From assembly GCF_019175385.1 (NCBI RefSeq), contig NC_083346.1:59301821-59365820 (forward strand): a stretch of DNA of 64,000 nucleotides. Direction: 5' to 3'. The translations under genes and the position numbers were made by a program. This DNA comes from Lycium barbarum (lineage: Eukaryota > Streptophyta > Magnoliopsida > Solanales > Solanaceae). The notes under the pieces are model-generated. The model did not search any database, had not been told where the DNA came from, and was given only the letters and a program-made list of their open reading frames with translations. This document shows positions 11,286 through 23,440 of the stretch, piece by piece (position 1 is the first letter of the stretch; every line of letters begins with the position of its first letter).

Positions 11286-14200
11286 TGTTATAACCCGTAT
11301 TTTGTACGTTCAGATAATTAGAGATAATTATGAAAAGTCAAAGGCAAGACCATTTTCCAAAATTATTTCAATGAACAAGTTGTTTACTAGTATGGAAATA
11401 TTGAGGAAGGCTAAGGGCAAAAAGGAAAATTCGCAAGATGGCTCATAAAAACATTGCGGAAGGCTAAGGGCAAATTTGGAATTTGAAAAATAAATTTTCA
11501 TGAATTACAAAACAAAAAAAAAAGGTGGGGAAAAGAAAGTGGGCTTGACTAATTTGGGCCCAAGGTGGCCGGCCATGTGGGGTGGCCCAAGGCCACATGG
11601 AGGCCTAATATATATTTCCCAAAAGATGATTATTTGGTCACATTTTTCATTCTTAAAACTTGGAAAATAGAAGAAGCTTGGAGATGGGCAAAGAGAAAGG
11701 CCATTCGGCCATGGAAAAAAAAAGAGAGAAAAATTTGAAGCCTCCAAATTTGATCCAAAAAAAATATTTTCTTCTAGCATTCCTACTAGTTTGACGGTCC
11801 TCTTTAACGTGGTATAATTGTTGGAGCAAGAGAACCACTATTTGTTGCAAGTTCATAATTCTAGATAAAGGAGAAATCAAGGGAAAAAGGTAAGAATTAA
11901 TTTCCTTTTATATGTTATGAATGGTTGTGTATGTTGTAGTGTGTAGAAATGGATAAAATTCATGAGATATGTATATGTATGTCTTGGCCGAATAGGGTGT
12001 GTTGTGTAGAGAAGATGAAATGATTTTATTTAGTAGTTTGATTGTTGCGTTGTGGATTCCATGATGTGAAATGAATGAAAACCATGAATTTAGTGTGTTG
12101 GAGTGGTGGCCGTGTGGTGTAGAGCTTGGCCGTATGTGTGTGTTGTGTTGTATAGGGAAGATGAATTAATTTTACTTAGTATGTTAGTTGTGTTGTTGTG
12201 GATTCTATAATGCAAATGAAGGATTAATGATTCAAGTTGAAGTTATAAGTGTTGGAAAGTCATTTTAGAAGCTAATAGGACTATAATATTACTTTTTGTA
12301 TTTATGGAAAATAATGTTGTTAGCATGTGAAATGTTGATTTAGTTCATGGATTGGGAAGAAGGAAATGGATTGTGGTTTTTTTTGCATTCGGAGGGTTTT
12401 GGGTGATGTAATATGTTGATTGGGTTGTTGGAATATTATGTGAATTGTTAGAAGTATTCTTGAATCATGTTAGAAAGATTTTTGATTAATACTTGAATGT
12501 GGGATCATTGGTGTTAGCTTGAAAATATGTGATTAAATTGGATAAATGAAATGTCGTGAATTGCGTGACAAGAGTTGTTGATGTTAGAATATGTTTTGGG
12601 ATTGACTGTTGAAGTTGTTAGTATGATTGTTGGCAATGTTGTTGATGATTTGGCCGAGTTAAATTCTCGGATTGTTGTTGATAAACTTGACCGAGTTAGA
12701 ATCTCGGGGATGTTGTATTTACAGGGGAAATGCTGCCGAAATTTCGGTAGAATATAAATGAATTCATTTGAAAGACTAAGATGAGTATATGTCGATGAAT
12801 CTAATGATTATGTCAATTCCCTTGAATGTAGATTAGCAAGTTTGGGCGAATAAGCGTAGCTAGTTGGTCGTGGGACAGGTATGTAAGGCTTACCCCTTCT
12901 TTCTTTTGGCATGTCCTAGAGCTACGTAAGGTATGACATAACACGCACCTCGGGGTAATTCTACTCTTTGATTCCGAGTTTGATTATGAGGCTTATTCTC
13001 TTTTGTCATGAGCATGTTTCGTATGGTTGAGTCTATTGTATGATTAATAAATGAATAAGCTACTTCATAAGGTTTTGATATGTATCTGTGATTCCGAAAC
13101 TCTGTTTGATATGTTTCCGAGGTTGTCTACGATTCTGATTCACTTCTGTTATAAGTATGTCTGATATGATCGAGCTTAGTATATGATTGAATAATGAGAT
13201 GAGTATAAAAAGTTTTGTTTCTGAAAGGGTTCTGTAAGTTTTAATGTCCCTAACTTTTGTAAATGATATTGGATTTGCTTTGAAACGTTCGTAAAAGTTC
13301 TGTGGTAAAGATGTCCGTAACTTTTATATACTAACTCCGATTGACTCGAAACGTGTTTATGATCCTTCAAACGTCGGTAAGTGTACGTATCTATCGAGTC
13401 TTGACTTATGTGCATATGGTTTCTCACGACTCTGTTCGTGCAAGCCTCAGTACGTTATTCACTGCGTCCCGGGCCAGGTTCTGTTATCGTGCGCCTTTCT
13501 CTGCATTGTTCACCGCGTCCCTCTCCCTTGCGAGCCGGGTTCTGTTATATGTATATCTGTTCTGATGATGTGGGATGGCGGCCAGGATGGCATATGATGA
13601 TTCTGTCCACCGCGTCTCGCAATAGAGGGCTGGGATCTGTTATCTGCACATATGATATATGATTCTGACATGCATTGATGACTCTGTTCACCACGTCCCT
13701 TACCAGAGGGCCGGGTTCTGTTATATGTATATATGATACATGATGTCTACGTACATTGATGATTCTGTTCACCGCGTCCTTTACTGGAGGGCCGGGTTCT
13801 GTTGAATGCATATGTGATATATGATGTCAGCATACATAATAGGTCCATCCACCGTGTCCCTCACTGGAGGGCCGGGATCTGTTATGTGTATATGTATATG
13901 ATGACATATGAGGTCAGTACACATGATCTGTATTTGGAAAGTAAGTATTCTGATACTCTGGAAGATTTACTCATTTTCTGTACTTGCTTTTGTACCGTTG
14001 TTCCGGTTATGTTTCTGTTTTCTGTATCCCATGCTTTACATACTCAGTACATATTCCGTACTGACCCCCTTTCTTCAGGGGCTGCGTTTCATGCCACGCA
14101 GGTACACCCAGAAGAGTAGAAGATTTTGTCAGAAGATGATCCAGCAGATTGGCGAGCTCCATTTCCTCCTGGAGTGTTGCCGAGTCAGAGTATATGTATG

Positions 14201-14505
14201 TTCTGATTTCTGGTTTGATGTTAGAGACTTTGCAGACAGAGTCGTGGGTGTTGGGAGTCAGTCTGTAAGCGGCTCCATCAGCTGATGTGTCATTTTGTGT
14301 TATGATATAAGTTCTACATAATTACAGATTTTGTTTGATTTGAGGACAACGGAAAAGAATATTTCTGAAAGCTTTATTATGTATTTCATGTTTATCTGAT
14401 TTAAAGGTCTGAAAAGATTATATGTCTATCAAGGGTCAGAGGGTTCGCTCGGCCTTAAGTAAGGGTCGGGTGCCCATCACACCCTAGTAAGGTTAGGGTG
14501 TGACA
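11286..14505 (+). repeat. E5 solo LTR
   Basis: Starts TGTTATAACCCGTATTTTG, ends GGTGTGACA and is flanked by atttc (11281-11285 and 14506-14510). Length 3220 bp with single copies of the LTR modules. Donor-like AAAAAG|GTAAGA (GT at 11890-11891), CTGCCGAAATTTCGGTAG (12733-12750), GGTATGTAAGG near 12880, tandem array 13436-13885, hairpin 14038-14064. It is the deepest insertion seen (host, MITE, E1, E2, E3, E4, E5). Confidence 0.92.
13436..13885 (+). repeat. About 60-bp tandem array in E5
   Basis: About six copies of a unit with CTGTTCACCGCGTCCCTTACC, GAGGGCCGGGTTCTGTTAT and a TATATGATACATGAT tail. GC-rich half units alternate with AT-rich half units. Confidence 0.85.
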
Positions 14506-16370
14506 ATTTCAATGCACAAACTCTAGCCAAGTTGAAAAGTCGGATTGTCAAGGTAAGATCTAACTTTCTTTTAAATGTGTTAAGGGTGATGTAGATGTGT
14601 GAATATAAGTTTCATGCATGAAATGATGTGTGTTGAGCTTGGAACATGATAGTAGACATGAACTTATATATGTAGATGTTGAAGTATGGTTGTAACTTGA
14701 TGAACATGAATTGCATGCATAAGATCATGAATGTTGGTGTGGGAATGTTGATGTGGCCGTAGGGACTGTTTTAGTGGCCATGGTGGACTGATTTTCTTTA
14801 GTAATTATGGATGAGGCTATCATAGATTGCATGGTAAAAAGAATGAAAAGAATTGGAAGGTTAAAGGTGAAGTTGTGTTAGTATGAAAATAAATTGAATC
14901 TATGATTTTATGTGAGTGATGTTGAAGCATAGTTAAGCCGTGTAGTGGACTGTTTTTGTAGAAGTTTGTGAACTGATTTTACTTGATATTTTGATTGTTA
15001 TTGTCATGAATTTTATGATTGAAATGAAGGTGTTTAATGGTTGGAGTTGGAACTAAAGTCGTTTGTGAGTTGTTGTAAGGGTTATAGAGATGACGATGTA
15101 GCTTAGTTGCGTATGAATTGATGATGTAGTTGTCATGTGATTGCTGGTCATAACTTACTGAAATTATATGAAAAGAAGACATGAAATAATGTGTAAGAAT
15201 CATATGTGGTTTGCTTAGTATGTTCGTAAACGTTTGCAAGAATTCCGAACATTGTTATGTTGTCGGTTAGGGACTGTTTTGGACGTGTTGTTGGTTAGGG
15301 ACTGTTTTGGACGTGTTGTTTTCATTAAGTTGGAAAAAAAATTATAGTTAGGAGTATACATCATGTTGTCATAGTGGTTGGGATGTTATAGAATCGTTTC
15401 GACGAAATATTATGACTAAAGACTAACAAGAATAAATTGGATGTGTCATAATCGCATGTACACTATTATCTAGTGTTGTAAGGTACGGGCTGTTTTGACA
15501 CGTTGTTGTTATTCTTATTGAGCTTGGAAGATTAATGATAATTAAGATTATGCATTGTGTTGTATGTTGGATGGGCTGTTATAAAGTTGTTACATGCAAA
15601 CATTAAGGCTACGAACTATTAGGAATAACTTGAGAATGTAGTAGCCGTATGTGAATCGTTATTGCATGTTGTGAATGTGGGCTGTTTGGAATGTTGTGTG
15701 GGCTGTCCGGATTGGTATTGAACATATAATTATTGATGTTGGATTGGTTGTATGTAGTTGGTTTGGATACAAGAGAAAACATCGTCTAAACATCTAGAAA
15801 GGAGTTACTAACGTTAGAATACGTTTTGAATCTCCCCGTAGCTTAACCGTAGTTGTTGGCGTCTTAATATAGGTTGAAGTATTATTGGGCAGCGTATACA
15901 TATTGTGTGGCGAATAAGCGCTAAAGGTATGTAAGGCTAACCCTTCTTTCTTTTGGCATGTCTTACATGTAAGTGATGAATGATATGAACTTTGGGGTAA
16001 CTCTATTCATAGGTTCCGAATGTGATTCATGATTCTCGTGCTATTCATTCTATATGTACTCCATATGATTCCATTCTTAGACGAGTAAGGTCTAAATGTT
16101 TCTTGTGATGGTTTATTGATATAGTACTCCTATTCTGTTCCGAAGGGAACACCCATAAGGTGCCAGTTGGGTTGTGTATATGGTTTTACTAATGATTTCG
16201 AGGAAATTAGTTTTATACTAAAGGAAACATAAAGTTAGATTTTCAAAACCACTCCGAAGGGGGTGCGAGGTCTTACTATTTCATTTCATTTACGACTTAT
16301 GTTTACATTCCATAGCATCATCTCTTTGCATTGATATTGGTGGATTAAGTTTGTGTTGACATGGTTGTGA

Positions 16371-16585
16371 TATTAAGCCGGAAGCGGCTGCCCGAAGGGG
16401 CCATCATTATTAAGCCGGAAGCGGCTGCCCGAAGGGGCCATCATTATTATGCCGGAAGCGGCCGTCCGAAGGGACTATTGTGATACTAGCCAGAAGCGGC
16501 TGTCCGAAGGGACCATTTTGTTAACATGTCGGAAGCGGCAGTCCGAAGGGACCATTTTGTTAACATGTCGGAAGCGGCATGTGTG
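16371..16585 (+). repeat. 37-bp tandem array in E4
   Basis: About five copies of the GCCGGAAGCGGCTGCCCGAA unit, homologous to the array in E2 at 8431-8680. Confidence 0.88.
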
Positions 16586-17298
16586 TGAGATTGCATTATT
16601 TACTTAAAGAATGTGTGTTGGATTGCATTATTTACTTAAAGATTGTTTTGGAGACTTCGTGTATATATTTATGTTTCTTCCAGCGAAGGCTGTAGGTATT
16701 GAGTAGATTGTGATCTCTTCTCTCCTAAATCAAATTATGATTATGATTTGTTACCACCTTACATACTCAGTACATTGTCCGTACTGACGTCCTTTTGCCT
16801 GGGGACGCTGCGTTCATGCCCGCAGCCCCAGATTGTTTGGCAGGTTAAGTGTATAGCTAGGATGCTTGGACGTCAGTTGGGATTGGCAAGTTCCACCTCA
16901 TTCTGGAGCTGTACCGAGTCATGTATAGATAAGTATGATTACGGGTATGTCAGGGCCTTGTCCTGACTCATAATGTTCAGTTCACTTCTTAGAGACTTCT
17001 ACAGACAGTGTCCTGTGGTATGTTTGTCGAGATGTCGACGAAATGATATATCAGTTGAGTCATTTATGGGTTTTAAAAGAGTATGTATTTTAGATGATAT
17101 AGCTTGGTCTAAAGTACTTATTGATTGAAAGTTTTCATAATCGTTATAGAGATAATGATTTCTATTTGGAAAAGTTTTATATTCTTAAAAGTTTTTGAAA
17201 TGACAGGTTTTAATAGAGCGGATGTCTAAGGGTTCGCTCGACTCTGATGAGAGTCGGGTGCCCGTCATGCCCTACCATTGCTAGGGTGTGAAAAAGGC

Positions 17299-18535
17299 TT
17301 AACCATGTTGTGAATCCTTCCAAATGTAGATTATTCAAGCTTCGACGGGGAACATTAAATAGTTAAAGAGACAAAGAGGTATGTAAGGCTAACCCTTCTT
17401 TCATTAAGGCATGGTTCCCTTGCTATATGCATTCTTTCATGAGCTCCATAATGTCTTCCAAATGACTTTATCTCTAAGGTTTCCAAAGCTTACGATTCTC
17501 GATACGTACACGATTCTATTGCCTCTTTTATATAATAGTTGATCCTCTAAGGATAAATATAACGAAAATGATGATGTCAATGATGACGATGATACTCATG
17601 AACTCTTATGTATACGGATTTAAGTATGTAACACCGAGCTTATATGGCCGGGTATGGCACCTATGGCGTGCACACCACTGCAGTTGGGTACGGATAACGC
17701 TGAGCCTTGGTAGGGCCAGGTATGTATGACACCGAGCCTTGTCATGGCCGGGTATGTGAAACCACCGAACCTTCATGGTCGGGTACGCTATGGGTACGAA
17801 TATGTATATGAATATGGATACGAATATGTATATGAATGTGGATACGGATATGGATATTTGTATATGTATATATGTATGTACACGAGCACTCACTAGAAAT
17901 GGAAGGTCCCTATGAAAGACAAGTAAGTAATTATGATGATGGCTCTACTACTCCTTGATTCCCCCATCCTATGCTATTTCTTGTGTTGTCTTTTATCCTC
18001 ATATTATGATATTGATTATGCTTTACATACTTAGTACATTATTCGTACTGACGTCCTTTTGTTTGTGGACGCTGCGTCATGCCCGCAGGTGGACAGGGAG
18101 ACAGGACTGATCCATAGACTTCTCACTCAGGGACTACATAGAGAAGCTCCATTTCATTCCGGAGCTACAGCTTTTGGTATTATTCTTTTGTGTACATACC
18201 CATGGGCAAGGCAGGGTCCTGTCCTGCCTATATGATGTGACATACTCTCCTTAGAGGCTCGTAGATAGTTGTATATGATTAGATATCCTTAGCCTTGTCG
18301 GCTCATATTTTATATGTTATTTTGATAGCCTCGTCGGCTTATGTATATGGATATGGGCATTATTATTGATGATGATCTAAATGTGTTGTTGCCCAACGAG
18401 ATTAGCACTATTGATGCATATAAATTATAAGTAAGTCATGTGGCTCACCTAGATGTGAATATGAGAGTACGATAAGAGGTGTCCGGGTGGGTTAGCATCG
18501 GGTACCCGTCATGGCCCTCCGGGTGGGTCGTGAAA
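17299..18535 (+). repeat. E3 5' LTR, second part
   Basis: Continues the E3 LTR after E4 and its duplication. It holds GGTATGTAAGGCT (about 17381), a GC-rich block with repeated GGCCGGGTATG (17640-17790), a GAATATGGATAC array (17800-17860) and the hairpin (18025-18051). It ends GGGTCGTGAAA (TGACA in the partner). Net 5' LTR length is about 2533 bp against 2511 bp for the 3' LTR. Confidence 0.93.
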
Positions 18536-18538
18536 AAG

Positions 18539-18550
18539 TGGTATCAGAGC
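18539..18550 (+). promoter_or_regulatory. E3 primer binding site (initiator Met tRNA)
   Basis: TGGTATCAGAGC three bases after the LTR end, the usual plant initiator-tRNA-Met primer site. Confidence 0.92.
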
Positions 18551-18743
18551 AGTTCTGTCATAGGGTGTGTCTACGAGCCGTGTCCAGTAGATTCTTGGTT
18601 ATGGGTGTGTTGCGCGCCACACTTATAAACAAGAGGCTACGGGCATTTTATGAATGAATGACCTTCTTTCTTCATAAGATCGTGCGATAGAGCTATGACA
18701 TAAGAACTTCTTTTTCCTTAACTGTGTTTTATGTATTTCAGAG
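18551..18743 (+). promoter_or_regulatory. Conserved leader between PBS and gag, E3
   Basis: Includes GTCTACGAGCCGTGTCCAGT, GCGCGCCACACTTATAAACA and AGATCGTGCGATAGAGC. The same blocks occur in E6, E1 and the coding-free E7, so they are kept independently of gag. They are candidate packaging or dimerisation signals. Confidence 0.6.
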
Positions 18744-19633
18744 ATGCCTGTAAAGAGAAAGGCTACGACAGCCCAAAAGGGCAAGACAACAGCAGAAAAA
18801 CGGGCTGAAAGAGCACCGCCAACGGTTGTAGAGGAAAGTGAGTCCCAGAATGCGGCTCAATCTCAGTCCTCCCATTCAGTGCCTATTTCTGAGGAGCGTG
18901 AGGGAGCCTCAGCCCTAGCTCCTGCACCTCCGGCTCCTCCACCGGATGCTGCAGGCCAAGATGTAAAAGAGGCTATTCATTTGCTTACTCAATTGGTTGC
19001 CGCCCAGAATTAGCGGCAAAGTACAGGGCAAGGTGATAGGGCTGTTAGTGCAAGGGCCCGTGATTTTATTAGCTTGAACCCTCCGGAATTCTTTGGATCA
19101 AAGCCGGATGAGGACCCTCATAATTTTATCGATGGAATGTTGAGGACACTTTGATTGATACATGCTTCGGACACCGAATCGGTGGAGTTAGCATCTTCTA
19201 GATTGAGGGATGTTGCGGTTCATTGGTACACGGTTTGGATGGCTTCACGGGGAGCCAATGAGCCTCCCCCGGTATGGTAAGAATTTGTAGATGCCTTCCG
19301 TCGACATTATTTGCCTCCAGAAGTTCAGCGAGCTAGAGCCGATAAGTTCTTGAATTTGAGGCAAGGAAGCATGAGTGCTTTAGAGTATAGAGTCAACTTC
19401 AATTCTTTGGCTAGGTATGCTTCGGCCATGGTAGCGGAGATGGGTGACCGAGTGCACAGATTTGGGAAAGGCCTAGGGCCATATTTAATGGATAGGGGCT
19501 TGACTATGTCCCTTCTGGATAATATGGATATTTCACGCATTCAAGCCCACGCTCAAAATTTAGAAGAAAGCCAAAACAACAAAGAAGTGAGCGTGAGCAT
19601 GATAGAGGGTATAACAAGAGGGATAGATCTTCG
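18744..19633 (+). pseudogene. gag: E3 gag, N-terminal part, broken
   Basis: Gag would form the cytoplasmic virus-like particle that carries element RNA. ATG at 18744 starts MPVKRKATTAQKGKTTAEKR, the same basic start as E1 (MPPKRKATAA). A stop after AAQN (near 19011) and others follow. The retrotransposon gag domain is readable at 19311-19570: EVQRARADKFLNLRQGSMSA and MGDRVHRFGKGLGPYL. E6 interrupts it after cttcg (19629-19633), and the C-terminal half resumes at 29700. Confidence 0.93.
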
Positions 19634-21408
19634 TGTTAAACCTAGAAAATTTTTCGTGAGCCAACAATGAATAGACCAACGAAGAGCATGAGTGTGTGAT
19701 GTTTTGCTAAGTAGGGAATGACTATTTATGAACTTTGGAAATAAGAAAGTTGTAGAATTTCATTTCAGCCAGTGGTCGTAAAATGGAATACGGCCCGTAA
19801 AGTGATTTACGGACCGTAAAGTGCCATCGTCCTTCAACATTCCAAAATTTCAACTTTCTGTCAAGTGCATCAAATGGTTAAACACGACTTGGAATACGGG
19901 GACCGTAAATTGAAATACGGCCCGTAAACTGAGTCGTAAACTGCCATGATCTTCAGCCTACCTTTGTGGTTTTGATATGCTTAAATACGTTCGTGGAGGA
20001 CGAAACGTAAACCAGTATACGGCCCGTAAAGTAGGGTTTACGACCACTGTACACCCCGACTGTTGTTCATTAAAAATCAGATTTTGAGTTATTAAAAAGG
20101 GACCCTAAGCTTATTTTATTTCATTTCTCACCTACACGGTTCAAGAACTCTCTAGAGTTATCCAAAACACTTCATCCACAAGAATTTAAGAGAATCAAAG
20201 GGAGATCAATATCAACCACGTTAAATCCATGAAACAAAGTGTGTGAAACTCAAGTGAAGTTCATCCAACCAAGAAGTTCCAAAAAGAGGTGAAGTAGGGT
20301 TTTAGTGCTAAAGGAAGAACTCCACTCTAGGCTTGTTCCACCACCATCCAAGGTACGTTTCATGACTTTATCATGTTGTTTAAGGTATTGGAAAGCCAAG
20401 ATGCTTGAATTGTAGAAAGACATGGAAAATGGGTCTTAAATGGGAGAATAGTGCCATAATTGAATGGTAGTTGAATTGAATCATAACTATTGATGTGCCA
20501 TGATTATGAATATGTTGTAAACGATGTTTATACTAGGAAGTGAGCATTATATATATGAGAAAACGCGATAACGAACTATAACCATAAATATGGAGAAAAT
20601 GGATAAAAATGGTGGATTTTGCTCAACGTATATGAATGACGATTGTTGATAGGATATTGTGAAGTGTTGTTGCAAATGTTTAGGAGTTGAAATTGAACGT
20701 GGGAAAAGTAGTGGAAACAAAGGAAATACTGCCCAATTTTTCCTAGAAATAACGATACGTTCTCATAACCGATTAACTAACGTTAATGCGAATTCTCTCG
20801 TGAAGGTAGCGACGTGATATTGGAGGAGAACACGTGAATGATAGCTCAGTTAAACGCCAAAGGTATGTGAGGCTAGTCCTTTCTTTCTATGGCATGAATC
20901 CCATGATATGATTCTTCTTCCTCTCCATGATCCTCCTATATTCCGGAAAGTCAAGAGCCTAAGATCATGAATAGCTACATGAGTCAAGAGATATGATATG
21001 ACGTTCTTATAAAGTAAATGATGTCATTCCTTGTATACACTCACCTTATGTACAAATCCCTTCAAGGTGAGGCGGAATGTTCATAAAACGTTCATAATGG
21101 AATCGAGGGTTCACGACCTTACGTCACCTCGATAAAATATAGTTACTCTAGAGGCCTTATGCATGTACGATGATACGAATATTTTGATAATTATTATAAG
21201 TATTTTATGATGAGCATGTTATAATCGTATTACACCGGGCCTAGTTGGCCGGGCAGTCACCGCAAAAGCGGGCAGCTTATACGATACACCATAGCCAGTT
21301 GGCATGGGTAGACACCAGTAGTGGGCGGCATGAGATGGTACCCCGGACGCGGGAGGCCTGGACGCGGGCTAATGTTACTGATTATCACACCGCACCTATA
21401 TGGTCGGG

Positions 21409-21481
<73 letters not shown>

Positions 21482-22087
21482 ATGCATACATGAGATGATG
21501 ATAAGCTTAAAAGTATGTCAGCATGCATTACTTTTCATGAAATTCCCAGTCAGGTACAGTTGCTCCATACTTGATGCCTCCCTTATTTCCTTGGTGTATT
21601 ATATTGTTCATGCCTCTCATACTCAGTACAATATTCGTACTGACGTCCGTTTTCTTTGGACGCTGTGTTCATGCCCGCAGGTAGACAGGGAGGTAAGCTC
21701 GATCCAGATTCTTAGTAGCTGCCAGCTGATTGCGAGCACTCCATTGTCCCGAGGTGCTCATGATTATTCTCTTGGTATATGTATATTTTTGGTATGGTGG
21801 AATCTTGTTCCAACTATATGTATAGTATGTCAGTAGAGGGTCGTAGATGCGCAGTGTGGGTAGATGGTCTCACGAGAGGCTTTTATGTATATGTATATAT
21901 TAATTTGATGGCCGCGAGGCTTATGTATATAAAAGTATTTTTATGTTCTCAAATGAAAAGATGATTTTCTTATATCCTAAGCATGAGTTGATAAAAGAGC
22001 ATTAAATGGGTAAGGTGAGTAGCAGGACGAGTGTTGCTCGGTGGCTATCCCCGGGTACCCGTCATGGCCCCTAGCTGGGTCGTTACA
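19634..22087 (+). repeat. E6 5' LTR
   Basis: Starts TGTTAAACCTAGAAAATTT (the 3' copy has TGTTACACCTCGGAAATTT). U3 has repeated TTTACGGACCGTAAA / TACGGCCCGTAAA palindromes (19790-20045), then donor-like CCAAG|GTACGT (GT at 20353), GGTATGTGAGGCT (near 20862), hairpin ATCGAGG..CCTCGAT with TTACGTCA in the loop (about 21103-21133), GC-rich GGACGCGGG repeats (about 21345), a TA microsatellite, and CAGTAC hairpin (21618-21643). Ends GTCGTTACA. Confidence 0.95.
21413..21478. repeat. (TA)n microsatellite in E6 5' LTR
   Basis: About 66 bp of uninterrupted TA. The 3' LTR has only a T run plus about 24 bp at 29051-29083, so it expanded or contracted after insertion. Confidence 0.95.
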
Positions 22088-22091
22088 AAAG

Positions 22092-22103
22092 TGGTATCAG
22101 AGC
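22092..22103 (+). promoter_or_regulatory. E6 primer binding site
   Basis: TGGTATCAGAGC four bases after the LTR end. The leader blocks GTCTACGAGCCGTGTC, GCGCGCCACA and AGATCGTGTGATAGAGCC follow, up to 22245. Confidence 0.92.
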
Positions 22104-22290
22104 AGTTCGTCCTAGGAAGTGTCTACGAGCCGTGTCTAGTAGAGTCTTGTTTATGGTGTGTAGCGCGCCACATCAATAAACAGGAGGCTACAGGGCATTT
22201 AGGAAAATGACCGTCTTTCTTCTTATGAGATCGTGTGATAGAGCCATGTATAAGATTTTATCCTTCCTAAAAGTGTGTTGTGATTTCAGA

Positions 22291-23440
22291 ATGCCGCCAA
22301 AGGGAAAAGTTATAGCCGCCTAGAAGGGCAAAGCCATGACGAAAAGACGGGCAGAAAGAAAGCTTCTGATGAATGTAGAAGAGGGCGAATCACAAAATGA
22401 GGCCTCACCCAACATGGAAGAGCAAGGAGGAGCCTCCGGTCCAATTCCTCCACCAGTCGCTTCAGGTCAGCAGGTGACTGAAGCTATTCATCTATTGACG
22501 CAATTGGTAGCCACACAGGCACAATGACAGAATGCAGGCCCGAGTGATTGTTCAGCTAGTACAAGAGCCTGTGATTTTATGACACTAAATCCCTCGGAAT
22601 ATTTTAGGTCGAAGCCGGATGAAGACCCGCAAAACTTCATTGATGAAATATTGAGGACCTTAAAGATTATTCATGCCTCCGAGACCGAGTCCATGGAGTT
22701 GGCCTCTTATAGACTCCGCGATGTAGTGGTATTATGGTACAATAATTAGATAGCATCGAGGACAGAAAATGCACCTCCTCCCGTTTGGTAAGAATTTGTT
22801 GACGCTTTTATTTGCCATTATTTGCCACCCGAGGTCCGCCGAGCTAGAGCGGACAGGTTCCTGAATCTAAAGCAATGAAGCATGAGTGCTCGGGAATATA
22901 GCTTGCAATTTAATTCTCTGGCCAGGTATGACCCGATGGTGGTGGCCGACATGGGGGATCGAGTGCACAGGTTTGTGAGTGGTTTGGGACCACATCTGTT
23001 CAAAGATTGTTTGACAGCTTCATTGCAAGATGGGATGGACATTTCCCGCATACAGGCCCATGCTCAGAATCTTGAGGAACGACAATAGCCGCCGAGGAGA
23101 GATCGTGATATTAACCGAAGGCAAGGTAAGAGGACTAGGTATATGGGAGCAAGCAGGGAGTATGGAGGGGGGTCGAGACAGATGTGTTCTAAGCACTCGG
23201 GACAGTCAGTGACTAGTGCGCCTCCCAGATTTTCAGACAGAGGGTTTGAACTTTCTTCCCGATCAGGACAGGGCTAGAGTTCGAGGGCCTCGGATTGTCA
23301 GTTTAGGGGAGATTTTAGTCAAAGGAGACCTCCGGTACCGCGGTGCAGCCAGTATGGTAGATTACATTCCGGACGATGTTATCAGGGTACGGATGCTTGC
23401 TATGCTTGTGGTCAGACTGGGCACATGATGAGGGATTGCC
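22291..23440 (+). pseudogene. gag: E6 gag, broken by stops
   Basis: ATG at 22291 (MPPKGKVIAA) directly follows TTTCAG. In-frame stops come at 22321 and 22525 and in the middle of the gag domain (near 22747, 22788 and 22876). Readable parts: MTLNP, SKPDEDPQNFIDEI and ASYRLRDVVVLWYNN, then the gag domain EVRRARADRFLNLK..SMSAREYS and MGDRVHRFVSGLGPHLF (22830-23090). Two zinc knuckles close the protein: the first has lost a Cys ([12 protein letters not shown]), while the second is intact ([14 protein letters not shown], 23398-23439). The knuckles bind element RNA in this family. Confidence 0.93.

Larger units (their letters stand above)
10348..17293 (+). repeat. E4 solo LTR (interrupted by E5)
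   Basis: Starts TGTTAGACCCCGTATTTTA and ends GGGTGTGAAA (expected TGACA; one base altered). It is flanked by aaggc (10343-10347 and 17294-17298). Without E5 it is about 3.7 kb, and it has one copy each of the LTR modules, so it is a solo LTR. Modules: donor-like CAAG|GTAAGAT (GT at 14553), GGTATGTAAGG near 15927, array 16371-16585, hairpin 16761-16787. The last 1.1 kb is close to the matching part of E2, while the 5' half differs. Confidence 0.9.
9919..18741 (+). other. Candidate leader intron of E3
   Basis: Donor-like AAAAG|GTTAGT (9919) to acceptor TTATGTATTTCAG (ends 18741), 2 nt before the gag ATG at 18744. The acceptor has a T-rich tract and a branch-like CTTAAC. Without E4 the interval is about 1872 nt, close to the matching intervals in E1 (1902), E6 (1937) and E7 (1905). 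It contains the PBS and the conserved leader. This is inference; no transcript data are available here. Confidence 0.5.
20353..22289 (+). other. Candidate leader intron of E6
   Basis: Donor-like CCAAG|GTACGT to acceptor GTGATTTCAG, 1 nt before the gag ATG (22291); 1937 nt. Branch-like TCCTAA lies about 25 nt upstream of the acceptor. It parallels E1, E3 and E7. Inference only. Confidence 0.5.

Noticed and set aside
13341..14285. Overlapping ORFs in E5
   Set aside because: They translate the E5 tandem array and LTR 3' end in several frames with no shared product.
21245..21836. ORFs with long Tyr-Ile runs
   Set aside because: They are translations of the TA microsatellite in the E6 LTR.
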